Assembly: GCA_013177825.1 (NCBI GenBank)
Contig: JABLXX010000007.1
Coordinates: 62,001-126,000, forward strand
DNA length: 64,000 nt
Source of the DNA: Syntrophaceae bacterium
GTDB taxonomy: Bacteria; Desulfobacterota; Syntrophia; Syntrophales; PHBD01
Direction: 5' to 3'
Part shown: positions 9,876 to 18,631 of the stretch, piece by piece
How positions within the stretch are numbered: position 1 is the first letter of the stretch
How the letters are laid out: the number at the start of each line of letters is the position of its first letter
Program-made: the position numbers and the translations under genes
Notes under the pieces: model-generated
Seen by the model: the letters and a program-made list of their open reading frames with translations, nothing else
Told to the model about the DNA's origin: nothing
The model's database searches: none

Positions 9876-11906
9876 ATGAGCTACCGCATCCTGGCATCCA
9901 AGTTGGGCTACAGCTGTCCCGAATCCTCCTGGGAAGAAGCCATGAAGATGAAGATCGACCTCATCGGGGCCGACGCGGGCTCCATGGACCCGGGCCCCTA
10001 TTACCTGGGGACGGGGAAATCCTACATGAAGCCGGCCTCCCTGAAGCGGGACTTCACACTGCTCCTCCGGGCCGCCCTCCGGATGAACTGCCCGCTCCTC
10101 ATCGGCAGCCTCGGCCTCGCCGGCGACGAGCCCCACCTGGCCTTCATGCTGGAGCTCATCCGGGAGATCTTCGAGGAGGAGAACGCGAGGGACCTCCGGG
10201 TGGCCGTCGTGGACGGGCATGTGGACAACGGTCTTCTGATCGGCCGCATCGACGAGCTGCGGCCCCTGGGGTCCATGCCGGCGCTGGCCGAAGACGATGT
10301 CCGGAACAGCCGGCTGGTCGCCCAGATGGGCATCGCCCCGTACATCACCGCCCTCGACGCGGGGGCACAGATCGTTCTCTGCGGCCGCTCCTGCGACGTG
10401 TCCATCTTCGCCGCGGACCCGGTCCGGCGCGGGATCGACCCGGGCCTGGCCTTCCAGGCGGCCCACATCCTGGAATGCGGCGCCATCGCCTGCGATCCCG
10501 GCTCGGCCAGCGACTACCTGATCGCGGAGTTCCGGGACGACGGGAGCGTCGTATTCATCCCCCCGAACCCGGAGCGGAAGGCCACGGTCTATTCCGTCGC
10601 CGCCCACGCGCTCTACGAAGAGAGCCACCCCTGCCTGCAGTATTACCCCGAGGGCGTCCTGGTCATGCAGCGAACGGAGTATTTCCAGGACAGCGACCGG
10701 ACCGCCGGGATCCGGAACGCCGCTTTCGTACACAGCCCGCTGACCGTCAAGATCGAGGGCAGCCGGAAGATCGGCAAAAGGCTGGTCTCTTTCCTGCCCC
10801 TGAAAGAGGAAGCCGCCCTCTCCCGCGATCCCCTCCTCGACCGGCACCTTGTCTACGGCCTGAACGCCGTGGAGCGAAGCCGCCTCCTCCCGGGAGAACA
10901 GGAGATCGGCATCCTGCTCAAGGTCAACGGCTCCGACGGGGACGGCGTGGAGGCGCTCTCCACGGTCCTGAAGGGCTTCATGCTGCACTTTGGGTATCCC
11001 GGCCGCATCACGACGGCGGGCAACCTGGCGTTCCCCATGTCACCCAGCGAGGTCGTATTCCGGGAAGCGGACGGCACCCATACCGCTCTCGTCCTGGCCG
11101 GGACGAGGGAGCCCCGTTTCATCGAACAAAGGGCAGATATCTTCCGGACGATCCTGGCCCTCGCCGCTGAGGAGTATCCGGCCATCTACGCCGGATGCAC
11201 CGTCGATTTCATCATCGCCGGCCCGGAGCATCCCTTGCTGTTCCTGGAGACCGTGGCGGAGACCGCCGAGGAAGCCGCAAGGCGGCACGAAGAGGACCTG
11301 AAGCAGGCGGAGGCATACCTCGATCCGGGCCGTCCGTCCTTTCTCCGCCTGGAAGGAGCCGACAGCTATGCCTGGAGCGTCTTTCACCTCTGGAACAACG
11401 AGAAGGCGATCCGGGAACACCTGTTTCCGATCCGGCTGTACGAGGCAAACGGTCGGGACTGGACTCCGATCCGGGAGATGCGGCCCGCGTATTTGCCGAT
11501 CGGCCTCACGGACTATCCCGGCAGCCTGGACGACCGCAGCGTGGACGCCATCGAGCCGGTGGCGCACTCGGGAGAGCCCGTCGAATACCGGCCGCTCCTC
11601 GACATGATCCAGGTCCTGCGCTCCAAGGATGCGGGGATCAACACGATCACCTACGACGTCTTTTTCAAGTCGGAGGAGGAGTACCGGCAGGCCCTCCGAT
11701 CGAACGCCTTCACGAAGGAGGCGATCGCGAAAACGCTCGGCGTGCCGGAAGACCGCATCATGGGGACGTTCCGCGCCGACCCGTGCTTCGCCGTCAAGAT
11801 CTCCCGCTACCGGGACCGGATTTCCGGCACCCCCGGCAGCCCGGACGTCTTCGGCGCCCAGCAGCAGATGAAGATCGAGCGGATGAGCGTGCCGATCTAC
11901 CGGTAG
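9876..11906 (+). CDS. AtuA-family (DUF1446) protein fused to DUF4387
   Basis: This 676-residue cytoplasmic protein has two parts. Residues about 1-450 match the AtuA/DUF1446 family of the acyclic terpene utilisation cluster, with the family opening IGADAGSMDPGPYYLGTGKS near residue 30 and the conserved DAGAQIVLCGRSCDVSIFAA. Residues about 565-676 match DUF4387 (VLRSKDAGINTITYDVFF, and FGAQQQMKIERMSVPIY at the end). DUF4387 is normally a small separate partner of AtuA, so this looks like a natural fusion. The reaction is not established. No geranyl-CoA carboxylase or other terpene gene is nearby, so terpene use is not implied. Start: ATG at 9876 after GAAAGGAG. Confidence 0.85.
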   Translation: MSYRILASKLGYSCPESSWEEAMKMKIDLIGADAGSMDPGPYYLGTGKSYMKPASLKRDFTLLLRAALRMNCPLLIGSLGLAGDEPHLAFMLELIREIFEEENARDLRVAVVDGHVDNGLLIGRIDELRPLGSMPALAEDDVRNSRLVAQMGIAPYITALDAGAQIVLCGRSCDVSIFAADPVRRGIDPGLAFQAAHILECGAIACDPGSASDYLIAEFRDDGSVVFIPPNPERKATVYSVAAHALYEESHPCLQYYPEGVLVMQRTEYFQDSDRTAGIRNAAFVHSPLTVKIEGSRKIGKRLVSFLPLKEEAALSRDPLLDRHLVYGLNAVERSRLLPGEQEIGILLKVNGSDGDGVEALSTVLKGFMLHFGYPGRITTAGNLAFPMSPSEVVFREADGTHTALVLAGTREPRFIEQRADIFRTILALAAEEYPAIYAGCTVDFIIAGPEHPLLFLETVAETAEEAARRHEEDLKQAEAYLDPGRPSFLRLEGADSYAWSVFHLWNNEKAIREHLFPIRLYEANGRDWTPIREMRPAYLPIGLTDYPGSLDDRSVDAIEPVAHSGEPVEYRPLLDMIQVLRSKDAGINTITYDVFFKSEEEYRQALRSNAFTKEAIAKTLGVPEDRIMGTFRADPCFAVKISRYRDRISGTPGSPDVFGAQQQMKIERMSVPIYR

Positions 11907-11972
11907 GTCTGCGGCTGCCCCATTCTTCCGCTCCTGCGCCGATTCCGTTCATCGTTCCGGGTCGATTCCCCC

Positions 11973-12001
11973 TCGACAGTGGCGGGAGGGTCATATATAA
12001 A
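11973..12001 (+). promoter_or_regulatory. promoter for the aspartase-like gene and hydF
   Basis: TCGACA (11973-11978), a 17-nt spacer and TATAAA (11996-12001) lie 116 bp before the aspartase start. It is the best sigma70-like candidate in the 210-bp gap. Confidence 0.5.
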
Positions 12002-12116
12002 CCACAGGCGGCGCGCATTGTGCGGTGGCCGATCCGGACCGCCGCCTGTTATCATCCGGCCGCCGGCATTGAGAAGCGAAACAAACGCAAACTCCGGGCA
12101 CGTTTCAGGAAAACTG

Positions 12117-13517
12117 ATGAACTCGACGCGCTTCGAAAAAGACCTCCTCGGCGAACTGGAGATCCCGGCGGACGCATACTGGGGAATCCACACCCACCGG
12201 GCGGTCCGCAACTTTCCCCTCTCCGGGAGGACCGTCAACGTCGGGCTGATCCGGGCCTATGCCCTGGTCAAGAAGGCCTGTTGCCGGGCCAATGCCGAAC
12301 TGGGTTACCTGGATGCGGAGAGGGCCCGGGCCGTCGAGCAGGCCTGCGATGAAGTCGCGGGGGGCGTGCTCGACGGCCAGTTCCCCGTGGACGCCCTCCA
12401 GGGCGGTGCAGGCACGTCCACGAACATGAACCTGAACGAAGTCCTGGCCAACCGGGCCATCGAGATCCTGGAGGGACGGAGAGGCGACTACGCCCTCGTC
12501 CACCCCCTGGAGCACGTCAATCTCCACCAGTCCACGAACGACACCTACCCCACGGCCGTGAAGATCGCCGGGATCTTTGGACTGCGGGGACTCAGCCGGG
12601 GAGCGGCAGACCTCCAGGGGGCTTTCCAGGAGAAGGAAAAGGCCTTCGGCGCCATCGTCAAGGTCGGACGGACGGAGCTGCAGGAGGCGGTGCCCATGAC
12701 GCTGGGGGCGGAGTTCGCCGCTTTCGCCGAGGCGATCTCCCGGGACCGCTGGCGCACCTTCAAGGGGGAAGAGCGGCTCCGAGTGGTCAACCTCGGCGGA
12801 ACGGCCGTGGGAACGGGGCTCGCGGCCCCGCGGGACTACATCTTCCTGGTCATCGAGAAGCTCCGGGAGGCGACGGGGATGGGCCTCTCCCGGGGAGAGA
12901 ACCTGACGGGCGAGACGGCCTTCGCCGATCCCCTCGTGGAGGTATCGGGCATCCTCAAGGCCCACGCGGCCAACCTCGTCAAGATCGCCGGGGATCTGCG
13001 CCTCCTCAACCTTCTCGGAGAGATCCGCCTGCCGGACCTCCAGGCGGGTTCGTCCATCATGCCGGGCAAGGTGAATCCAGTCCTTGCGGAGGCGGCGATC
13101 CAGGCGGGACTCAAGGTCTTCGCCAACGACGCGATCGTCTCCGACGCCCTGAGCCGGGGCACCGGCCAGATCAGCGAATTCCTGCCCCTGGCGGCGGACG
13201 CCTTCCTCGAGTCGCTGGACCTCCTGGAGAAGGCCGACACGCTTCTGGCGGGGCACGTCCGGGGCGTTGAAGCGGACGAAGAGGCCTGCCGGAGAGCCTT
13301 CGACCGGAGTCCCATGCTGGTGACGGCCCTGGTGCCCCACCTGGGATACGAGCGGGCCACGGAACTGATCCGGGAATACCGAGAACTGGAAAGGCAGGGC
13401 CTTTCGGAGAGCCGGACGATGCGAACCTTCCTGGAAGAAAAACTGGGAAAAGAGATGATCGACCGGATCCTGTCACCCTGGTCGCTCACCGCCCTGGGAT
13501 ACCGGAAAGAGAAGTGA
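12117..13517 (+). CDS. aspA: aspartate ammonia-lyase homologue of the hydrogenase maturation cluster
   Basis: This fumarase/aspartase-superfamily lyase has 466 residues; aspartases release ammonia from L-aspartate to give fumarate. Visible superfamily motifs are GTSTNMNLNEV near residue 100, STNDTYPTAVK near 140 and the signature GSSIMPGKVNP near 315. The ATG at 12117 has AGGA 8 bases upstream. Its stop overlaps the region of the hydF start. Aspartase homologues are known companions of hydE/F/G in several [FeFe]-hydrogenase clusters, and ammonia or ammonia-lyase chemistry has been linked to formation of the bridging dithiomethylamine ligand. Whether this copy is dedicated to that role or is a general catabolic aspartase is unresolved. 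Confidence 0.88.
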   Translation: MNSTRFEKDLLGELEIPADAYWGIHTHRAVRNFPLSGRTVNVGLIRAYALVKKACCRANAELGYLDAERARAVEQACDEVAGGVLDGQFPVDALQGGAGTSTNMNLNEVLANRAIEILEGRRGDYALVHPLEHVNLHQSTNDTYPTAVKIAGIFGLRGLSRGAADLQGAFQEKEKAFGAIVKVGRTELQEAVPMTLGAEFAAFAEAISRDRWRTFKGEERLRVVNLGGTAVGTGLAAPRDYIFLVIEKLREATGMGLSRGENLTGETAFADPLVEVSGILKAHAANLVKIAGDLRLLNLLGEIRLPDLQAGSSIMPGKVNPVLAEAAIQAGLKVFANDAIVSDALSRGTGQISEFLPLAADAFLESLDLLEKADTLLAGHVRGVEADEEACRRAFDRSPMLVTALVPHLGYERATELIREYRELERQGLSESRTMRTFLEEKLGKEMIDRILSPWSLTALGYRKEK

Positions 13518-13519
13518 AC

Positions 13520-14788
13520 ATGGACACCACCCCCAAGGGAAACCGCCTCCACGTGGCCCTCTTCGGCCGCACGAACGTAGGCAAGTCGAGCCTCCTCAAT
13601 TACCTGCTGGGCCAGGACGTGGCCATCACCTCCCCCGTGGCGGGGACGACAACGGACGTGGTGGAGAAGGCGGCGGAGCTTTTGCCCCTGGGCCCCGTCC
13701 TGTTCCTGGACACGGCGGGCCTGGACGACGCCACGGAACTGGCGGCCAAAAGGCTGGAGAAGACCCGGCGGATCCTCGACCGGGCCGATGCAATCCTCCT
13801 TGTGACGGAGGCGGAAGACTGGACGGAGTTCGAGGAGAACCTTCTGAATGAAGCGAAGGAACGAAAAATCCCCGTCATCCCGGTTGTGAACAAGACGGAC
13901 CTTCGCGCACCGTCGGAGGCGTTCCTCACCTCGCTCCGGGAGAAGGCCGGGCGGGTCCTGGCCGTCTCCAGCACGGACGGGGCGGGCCGGGAAGCGGCCC
14001 TGGAGGCGGTGAAGCGGCACCTTCTGGAGACGGCGCCGGATCACTTCCTGGAGCCACCGCCCCTGGTGGGAGACCTCCTGCCCCCGGGCGGCCTGGCCGT
14101 GCTGGTGGTGCCCATCGATCTCCAGGCCCCCAAGGGACGCCTGATCCTGCCGCAGGTCCAGACCATCCGCGACGCCTTGGACAGTGACGCCGCGGCCCTG
14201 ATGGTGAAGGAGCGGGAGCTGGCGGCCATGCTGGCCCGCCTGGTTCGCCCGCCCGACCTGGTGGTGACGGACTCCCAGGCGATCCTCAAGGTCTCCGGCG
14301 ACACGCCGGCATCGGTCCCCCTGACGACCTTCTCCATCCTGATGGCGCGGCAGAAAGGCGACCTGGCCACGGCCGCCGCCGGGGTCGCCGCCATCGAGCG
14401 CCTCCGCCCGGGGGACCCGGTCCTCATCGCCGAGGCCTGCTCCCACCATCCCCTGCAGGACGACATCGGCCGGGTGAAGATCCCCCGCTGGCTGCGGCAG
14501 TACGTCGGCGGCGAGCTGGCGGTGGACGTCTCGGCGGGAAGGGATTATCCGGAGGATCTCTCCCGGTACCGGCTCGTCATCCACTGCGGCGCCTGCATGC
14601 TCAACCGCCGGGAGATGCTGAGCCGCCTCCACAAGGCCCGCGAGGCCGGCGTTCCCGTCACAAACTACGGCCTGGCCATCTCCTACACCCAGGGGGTCAT
14701 CCGCCGGGTCCTGACGCCCTTCCCCTCGGCACTCCTGGCCTACGAGCGGGCCGCGGCGGCCGGAACAGGCCTGGGCCGGAAAAGCTGA
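13520..14788 (+). CDS. hydF: [FeFe]-hydrogenase maturation GTPase HydF
   Basis: HydF is the GTPase and iron-sulfur scaffold on which the diiron subcluster is assembled before delivery to HydA. The 422-residue protein has an N-terminal Ras-like GTPase domain with P-loop GRTNVGKSS (16-24), DTAG and NKTD. It has a C-terminal cluster-binding domain with the family pattern CxH...HCxxC complete: C307, H309, H355, C356 and C359. The ATG at 13520 is preferred because GAAAGAG lies about 8 bases upstream; a GTG at 13514 overlapping the aspA stop is the alternative. It is co-transcribed with aspA. Confidence 0.95.
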   Translation: MDTTPKGNRLHVALFGRTNVGKSSLLNYLLGQDVAITSPVAGTTTDVVEKAAELLPLGPVLFLDTAGLDDATELAAKRLEKTRRILDRADAILLVTEAEDWTEFEENLLNEAKERKIPVIPVVNKTDLRAPSEAFLTSLREKAGRVLAVSSTDGAGREAALEAVKRHLLETAPDHFLEPPPLVGDLLPPGGLAVLVVPIDLQAPKGRLILPQVQTIRDALDSDAAALMVKERELAAMLARLVRPPDLVVTDSQAILKVSGDTPASVPLTTFSILMARQKGDLATAAAGVAAIERLRPGDPVLIAEACSHHPLQDDIGRVKIPRWLRQYVGGELAVDVSAGRDYPEDLSRYRLVIHCGACMLNRREMLSRLHKAREAGVPVTNYGLAISYTQGVIRRVLTPFPSALLAYERAAAAGTGLGRKS

Positions 14789-14828
14789 TCGGCTCTGCAT
14801 TCTGCCCCTCCACAACACTCCCGCTGCC

Positions 14829-14857
14829 TTGACAGCAAAGGCTATCTTCCATATAAA
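14829..14857 (+). promoter_or_regulatory. near-perfect sigma70 promoter for the PAS-HD-GYP gene
   Basis: TTGACA (14829-14834), exactly 17 nt, then TATAAA (14852-14857), about 97 bp upstream of the coding start. It implies that the regulator gene is transcribed independently of aspA-hydF. Confidence 0.7.
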
Positions 14858-14953
14858 ATCAATCCTCTGCCCCGGCGGAAGAGATTTTCCCGGCACTTAA
14901 GGCCGATCGGGGCCCCGGCCCCAACGGGCGGCCGATCTCCAGGAGACCTCGAC

Positions 14954-16762
14954 ATGGACGACCAGGACACCAAAGGCGGGACCGGCGCACCTCCCTTCGA
15001 GCAGGAGTCCCTGTTCCGCTTCCTGACGGAACAGATGACCGACGTCATCTGGACGGTCGATCTCAACCTGCAGACCACCTACGTCAGCCCCTCGGTACTG
15101 AAGGTCCACGGATACACACCGGAAGAACGAATCCGTCAGAAAGCCGGGGATCAGGTGACCCCCGAGTCGTACGCCCGGGCCGTGGAACTTATGGCCGCCG
15201 AGATCGAGCGGGAACAGAGGGGCGACGCCGACCGCAACCGCACCATGGCGGTGGAGATGGAGTACATCAATAAGGACGGCTCCACCGTGTGGATGGAAAA
15301 CCTGGTCAGCGGCATCCGGGATACCGAGGGAAAGCCCGTCGGACTGCACGGCGTATCAAGAGACATCACGGAACGGAAGCGCATGGAAAGGCTCCTTCAG
15401 GAACAGGAGCGGAAATACCGGCTCCTGACAGAAAATTCCACCGATGTCATCTGGACCATGGACCTGAACGGTCGTTTTACCTACATCAGCCCGTCGATCC
15501 GGGAGCTGGCCGGATTCACGCCGGAGGAGGCCATGGCGATCCCCTTCGGCAAATACGTCTTCCCGGAAGATTACGATGCCGTCATGGCACAAATTGCGGC
15601 GGAGCTGGCCAAGCCGCCCTCCGAGCGGGCCCGGGTCCGGACCCTGGAGCTCCGGCAGTACGCAAAGGACGGCAGCATCATCGACATCGAGGTCAGTTCA
15701 TCCTGGCTCCTGGACGAGAATGGAGAGGTGATCGGACTCCAGGGAAACACCCGGGACATTCGGGAACGCAAGCACGTGGAAGCCTCTCTCCTGGAAAGCG
15801 AAACGCGCTTCCGGCTCCTGGTGGACAACGCCCCCGACGTCATTTTCGTATCGACGGAGCAGCGGTTCGCCTATCTGAACCGCGCCGCCGTAAAGCTCTT
15901 CGGCGCGGACACGGCGGGACAGCTCCTGGGGCGGCCCGTCATCGACCGGTTTCACCCGGACTACCATGAGAGCGTGAGGCGGCGGGTTCATCGGCTCTAT
16001 GTCGAACAGGAACCGGTGCCGCGGATCGAGGAGGTCTGCCTCCGGATGGACGGATCCTCCGTAACGGTGGAAATCTCCGCCGTTCCCATTGTGTTTCAGG
16101 GAAAACGGGGTGCCCTCGTCTTCGCCCGGGACATCACCGATCGCAAGCAGGCGGAGGAACAGATCCGGTCCAGCCTCGACAGGTTGAAGGCCGCCATCGG
16201 AGGCATCATCCAGGTGACGGTCAACGTCGTGGAAATGAGGGATCCCTATACGGCGGGCCACCAGCGACGTGTCGCGGAACTGGCCGAAGCCATCGCCGTC
16301 GAGATGAACCGGAGCCCCGACGAAATCAAGGCCATCCGCCTGGCCGGCGCCATCCACGACATCGGAAAAATTGGAATCCCCTCTGAAATCCTGAGCAAGC
16401 CCGGAAAGCTGTCGGAGGTCGAGTTTCAGCTCGTCAAAACCCATTCGCGTGTCGGGTCCGACATCCTCAAGGAAATCGAATTCCCCTGGGACCTGGCAGG
16501 CATGATCCTTCAGCATCACGAACGGATGGACGGATCCGGCTATCCTCTTGGCCTCAAGGGCGATGCAATTCTCATGGAAGCGCGAATCCTGGCCGTGGCC
16601 GACGTAGTCGAGGCCATCGCCATCCACCGCCCCTACCGTCCATCCATGGGAATCGAGTCCGCCTTGGAGGAAATCGTTGCCAACCGCGGTGTTTTCTACG
16701 ATTCCGAGGTCGTCGACGTCTGCCTCCGGCTTTTTCGTGAGAAAGGCTATCGACTGGAATAA
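14954..16762 (+). CDS. PAS-PAS-PAS-HD-GYP cyclic-di-GMP phosphodiesterase
   Basis: This is a cytoplasmic sensor-effector of 602 residues. Three PAS domains run in order (about 15-140, 145-275 and 280-400), two opening with a DVIWT(V/M)DL-type strand and each ending near DI(T/R)(E/D)RK. An HD-GYP domain (about 405-595) follows. The HD-GYP catalytic set is intact: TAGHQRR, HDIGK, the TH of VKTHSRVG, and HHERMDGSGYP. HD-GYP proteins hydrolyse c-di-GMP to pGpG or GMP. No transmembrane segment is seen, so the PAS domains probably sense an internal signal. It sits between hydF and TM1266-hydG-hydE with its own promoter. RBS AGGAG lies upstream of the ATG. Confidence 0.92.
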   Translation: MDDQDTKGGTGAPPFEQESLFRFLTEQMTDVIWTVDLNLQTTYVSPSVLKVHGYTPEERIRQKAGDQVTPESYARAVELMAAEIEREQRGDADRNRTMAVEMEYINKDGSTVWMENLVSGIRDTEGKPVGLHGVSRDITERKRMERLLQEQERKYRLLTENSTDVIWTMDLNGRFTYISPSIRELAGFTPEEAMAIPFGKYVFPEDYDAVMAQIAAELAKPPSERARVRTLELRQYAKDGSIIDIEVSSSWLLDENGEVIGLQGNTRDIRERKHVEASLLESETRFRLLVDNAPDVIFVSTEQRFAYLNRAAVKLFGADTAGQLLGRPVIDRFHPDYHESVRRRVHRLYVEQEPVPRIEEVCLRMDGSSVTVEISAVPIVFQGKRGALVFARDITDRKQAEEQIRSSLDRLKAAIGGIIQVTVNVVEMRDPYTAGHQRRVAELAEAIAVEMNRSPDEIKAIRLAGAIHDIGKIGIPSEILSKPGKLSEVEFQLVKTHSRVGSDILKEIEFPWDLAGMILQHHERMDGSGYPLGLKGDAILMEARILAVADVVEAIAIHRPYRPSMGIESALEEIVANRGVFYDSEVVDVCLRLFREKGYRLE

Positions 16763-16805
16763 CCGTTTGCCGTCAGGCGCCGCGATACGCTTGCCGACAT
16801 ACCCG

Positions 16806-16834
16806 TTGACATTCCCGATGATCTGTGATGAATA
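16806..16834 (+). promoter_or_regulatory. possible promoter for the TM1266-hydG-hydE leader
   Basis: A consensus -35 TTGACA (16806-16811) lies 44 bp after the HD-GYP stop. The -10 region at 16828-16834 (around TGAATA) is weak. If used, it would give a leader of about 130 nt that includes the terminator hairpin at 16915-16952. Confidence 0.35.
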
Positions 16835-16840
16835 GCGCGC

Positions 16841-16969
16841 GGCTGGTGAATCCGGCCGGTCCTGAGAGGAAGGACGCCGTCTGACCTCGAGGGGGAGCGC
16901 AACGAGCCATCGCGAGAGGTCTGCTCCCTTCAGGAGCGGACCTCTTTTTTTTGCAATGGAAGGAGCATG
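16841..16969 (+). ncRNA. structured leader / putative attenuator of TM1266-hydG-hydE
   Basis: The 5' leader contains two small hairpins (16841-16857, GGCTGG/CCGGCC with one GU; 16859-16875, GTCCT/AGGAC). Next comes GACCTC (16883-16888), which can pair with GAGGTC (16916-16921), and GGGAGC (16893-16898), which can pair with GCTCCC (16923-16928). Both alternatives would disrupt the terminator stem. The T-run ends only 7 bases before the RBS, so no promoter fits between it and the gene. The class is not one I recognise. Confidence 0.5.
16915..16952 (+). terminator. intrinsic terminator just before the TM1266 RBS
   Basis: A 13-bp stem, AGAGGTCTGCTCC (16915-16927) and GGAGCGGACCTCT (16933-16945) with one GU pair and a 5-nt loop, is followed by eight Ts. 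It may end the HD-GYP transcript, but its position makes it more likely a leader terminator of the next operon. Confidence 0.85.
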
Positions 16970-16970
16970 C

Positions 16971-17219
16971 ATGAACCGTCGCATCGGAACCATCACCATC
17001 ATCATCACGAACCGGGCCGACCAGGCCAACCGGATCAACGCCATCCTGAGCGAGCACGGCGAGGCCGTCATCGGCCGGATGGGGCTGCCCTACCCGCCCA
17101 AGGGCCTTCACATCATCTCGCTCATCGTTCACGCCACCACCGACGAGATCGGCTCCCTGACGGGAAAGCTGGGCGCCCTGGAGGGCGTGCAGGTGAAGTC
17201 GGCCCTGACCAAAGCATAG
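16971..17219 (+). CDS. TM1266-type iron-only hydrogenase system regulator
   Basis: This small ACT/NikR-like regulator of 82 residues belongs to the TM1266 family, regularly found beside hydE, hydF and hydG and annotated as a putative iron-only hydrogenase system regulator. The sequence follows the family end to end: RIGTITIIITNRADQANRIN, IGRMGLPYPPKGLHIISLIV, then TDEIGSLTGKLGALEGVQVK and SALTKA. It probably works as an oligomer sensing a small molecule; no DNA-binding domain is visible. The start is the ATG at 16971, 5 bases after AAGGAG; an upstream in-frame ATG at 16956 would place the RBS inside the gene. Confidence 0.9.
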   Translation: MNRRIGTITIIITNRADQANRINAILSEHGEAVIGRMGLPYPPKGLHIISLIVHATTDEIGSLTGKLGALEGVQVKSALTKA

Positions 17220-17233
17220 AAGGGAAAGACCAA

Positions 17234-18631
17234 ATGACCGCAGATTTCATCGACGACGGAAAGATCGAGCGACTGCTTGACGAATCGAAGAACCCGTCCC
17301 GTCGGCGGGTTGAGGAACTGATTGAAAAAGCGAAGAAGCTGCAAGGCTTGACGCCGGAGGAGACGGCCGTTCTCCTGCAGACGGAGGACCCGGAGCTCCT
17401 GGCCGAAATCGGTCGGACGGCCCGGCAGATCAAGCGGGACATCTACGGGAACCGCCTGGTTCTTTTCGCCCCCCTCTACATCGCGAACTTCTGCAGCAAC
17501 AACTGCCTCTACTGCGGATTCCGCAAGGACAACAAGGACCTCAAGCGCGTGGCCCTCTCCCTGGAGCAGATTGCAAGCGAAGTAAGCGTCCTGGAGCGGG
17601 AGGGGCACAAGCGGCTCCTGATGCTCTGCGGCGAGCACCCCGGCCGATCCAGCCTGGACTACTTCGTTGAGGCCATTGAAACGGCCTATTCCGTGAAGAC
17701 GGAGAAGGGCGGAGAGATCCGGCGAATCAATGTGGAGATCGCCCCGCTGGAAGTCGAGGAGTTCCGGCGGCTCAAGGCGGCGAAGATCGGGACCTACGTC
17801 CTGTTCCAGGAAACCTATCACCACGGGACGTACCGCCGGATGCACCCCAGCGGCCCCAAGAAAGACTACGTCCGGCGGCTGACGGCCATGCACCGGGCCC
17901 AGGAGGGCGGCATCGACGACGTGGGCATCGGAGCCCTCTTCGGCCTCTACGATTACAAGTTCGAGGTCCTCGGGCTCCTCTTCCACGCCCTGCAGCTCGA
18001 GCGGGACTGCGGCGTGGGCCCCCACACCATCTCGATTCCACGGCTGGAGCCGGCCCTCAACGCGCCGGCGGCTATCAAGCCGCCCCACCCGGTCTCCGAC
18101 GAGGAATTCAAGAAACTCGTGGCGGTGATCCGCATGGCCGTCCCCTACACGGGAATGATCCTCTCCACCCGCGAGACAGCAGCCCTCCGGAGCGAGGTTT
18201 TCGACCTGGGGATTTCCCAGATCAGCGCGGGATCCCGGACGAATCCGGGAGGCTACCGGGAGGATTCCAGCGAGGGGTTCCGGGCGGCCCAATTCAACCT
18301 GGGGGACACGCGGACCCTCGACGAGGTGATCCTCGACATCAGCACCCACGGGCACATTCCCAGCTTCTGCACCGCCTGCTACCGGCTGGGCCGGACGGGG
18401 GCGGATTTCATGGACCTGGCAAAACCGGGGCTGATCCAGAAGTTCTGCCGAACCAATGCCATCCTCACCTACAAGGAATACCTGCAGGACTACGCATCTC
18501 CGGAGACCAAGGCCGTGGGCGACGCCCTGATCGACCGTCTCCTGGCGGAGACGAAAAGCAGCCGCCAGCGTGAAAATCTGGAGAAACGCCTGCGGAAGAT
18601 CGAGGAAGGGCAGCGGGATCTCTATGTCTGA
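17234..18631 (+). CDS. hydG: [FeFe]-hydrogenase maturation tyrosine lyase HydG
   Basis: HydG is a radical-SAM tyrosine lyase that makes the CO and CN ligands and the Fe(CO)2(CN) synthon of the H-cluster. The 465-residue protein has the radical-SAM motif C87-SNN-C91-LY-C94. It also has the C-terminal auxiliary-cluster motif C379-TA-C382-x22-C405, which separates HydG from ThiH. YHHGTYRRMHPSGPKKDY and the GALFGL region match the family. It starts 14 bp after the TM1266 gene, and its stop overlaps the hydE start. Confidence 0.96.
   Translation: MTADFIDDGKIERLLDESKNPSRRRVEELIEKAKKLQGLTPEETAVLLQTEDPELLAEIGRTARQIKRDIYGNRLVLFAPLYIANFCSNNCLYCGFRKDNKDLKRVALSLEQIASEVSVLEREGHKRLLMLCGEHPGRSSLDYFVEAIETAYSVKTEKGGEIRRINVEIAPLEVEEFRRLKAAKIGTYVLFQETYHHGTYRRMHPSGPKKDYVRRLTAMHRAQEGGIDDVGIGALFGLYDYKFEVLGLLFHALQLERDCGVGPHTISIPRLEPALNAPAAIKPPHPVSDEEFKKLVAVIRMAVPYTGMILSTRETAALRSEVFDLGISQISAGSRTNPGGYREDSSEGFRAAQFNLGDTRTLDEVILDISTHGHIPSFCTACYRLGRTGADFMDLAKPGLIQKFCRTNAILTYKEYLQDYASPETKAVGDALIDRLLAETKSSRQRENLEKRLRKIEEGQRDLYV

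Noticed and set aside
12836-14896. Long minus-strand frame across aspA and hydF
   Set aside because: Both plus-strand genes are well-known families; the antisense frame has no RBS or domain.
16841-16930. SAH or other known riboswitch in the hydG leader
   Set aside because: The AGCGC/GAGC pattern loosely recalls the SAH aptamer, but the conserved core and pairing order do not match; kept only as an unclassified leader.
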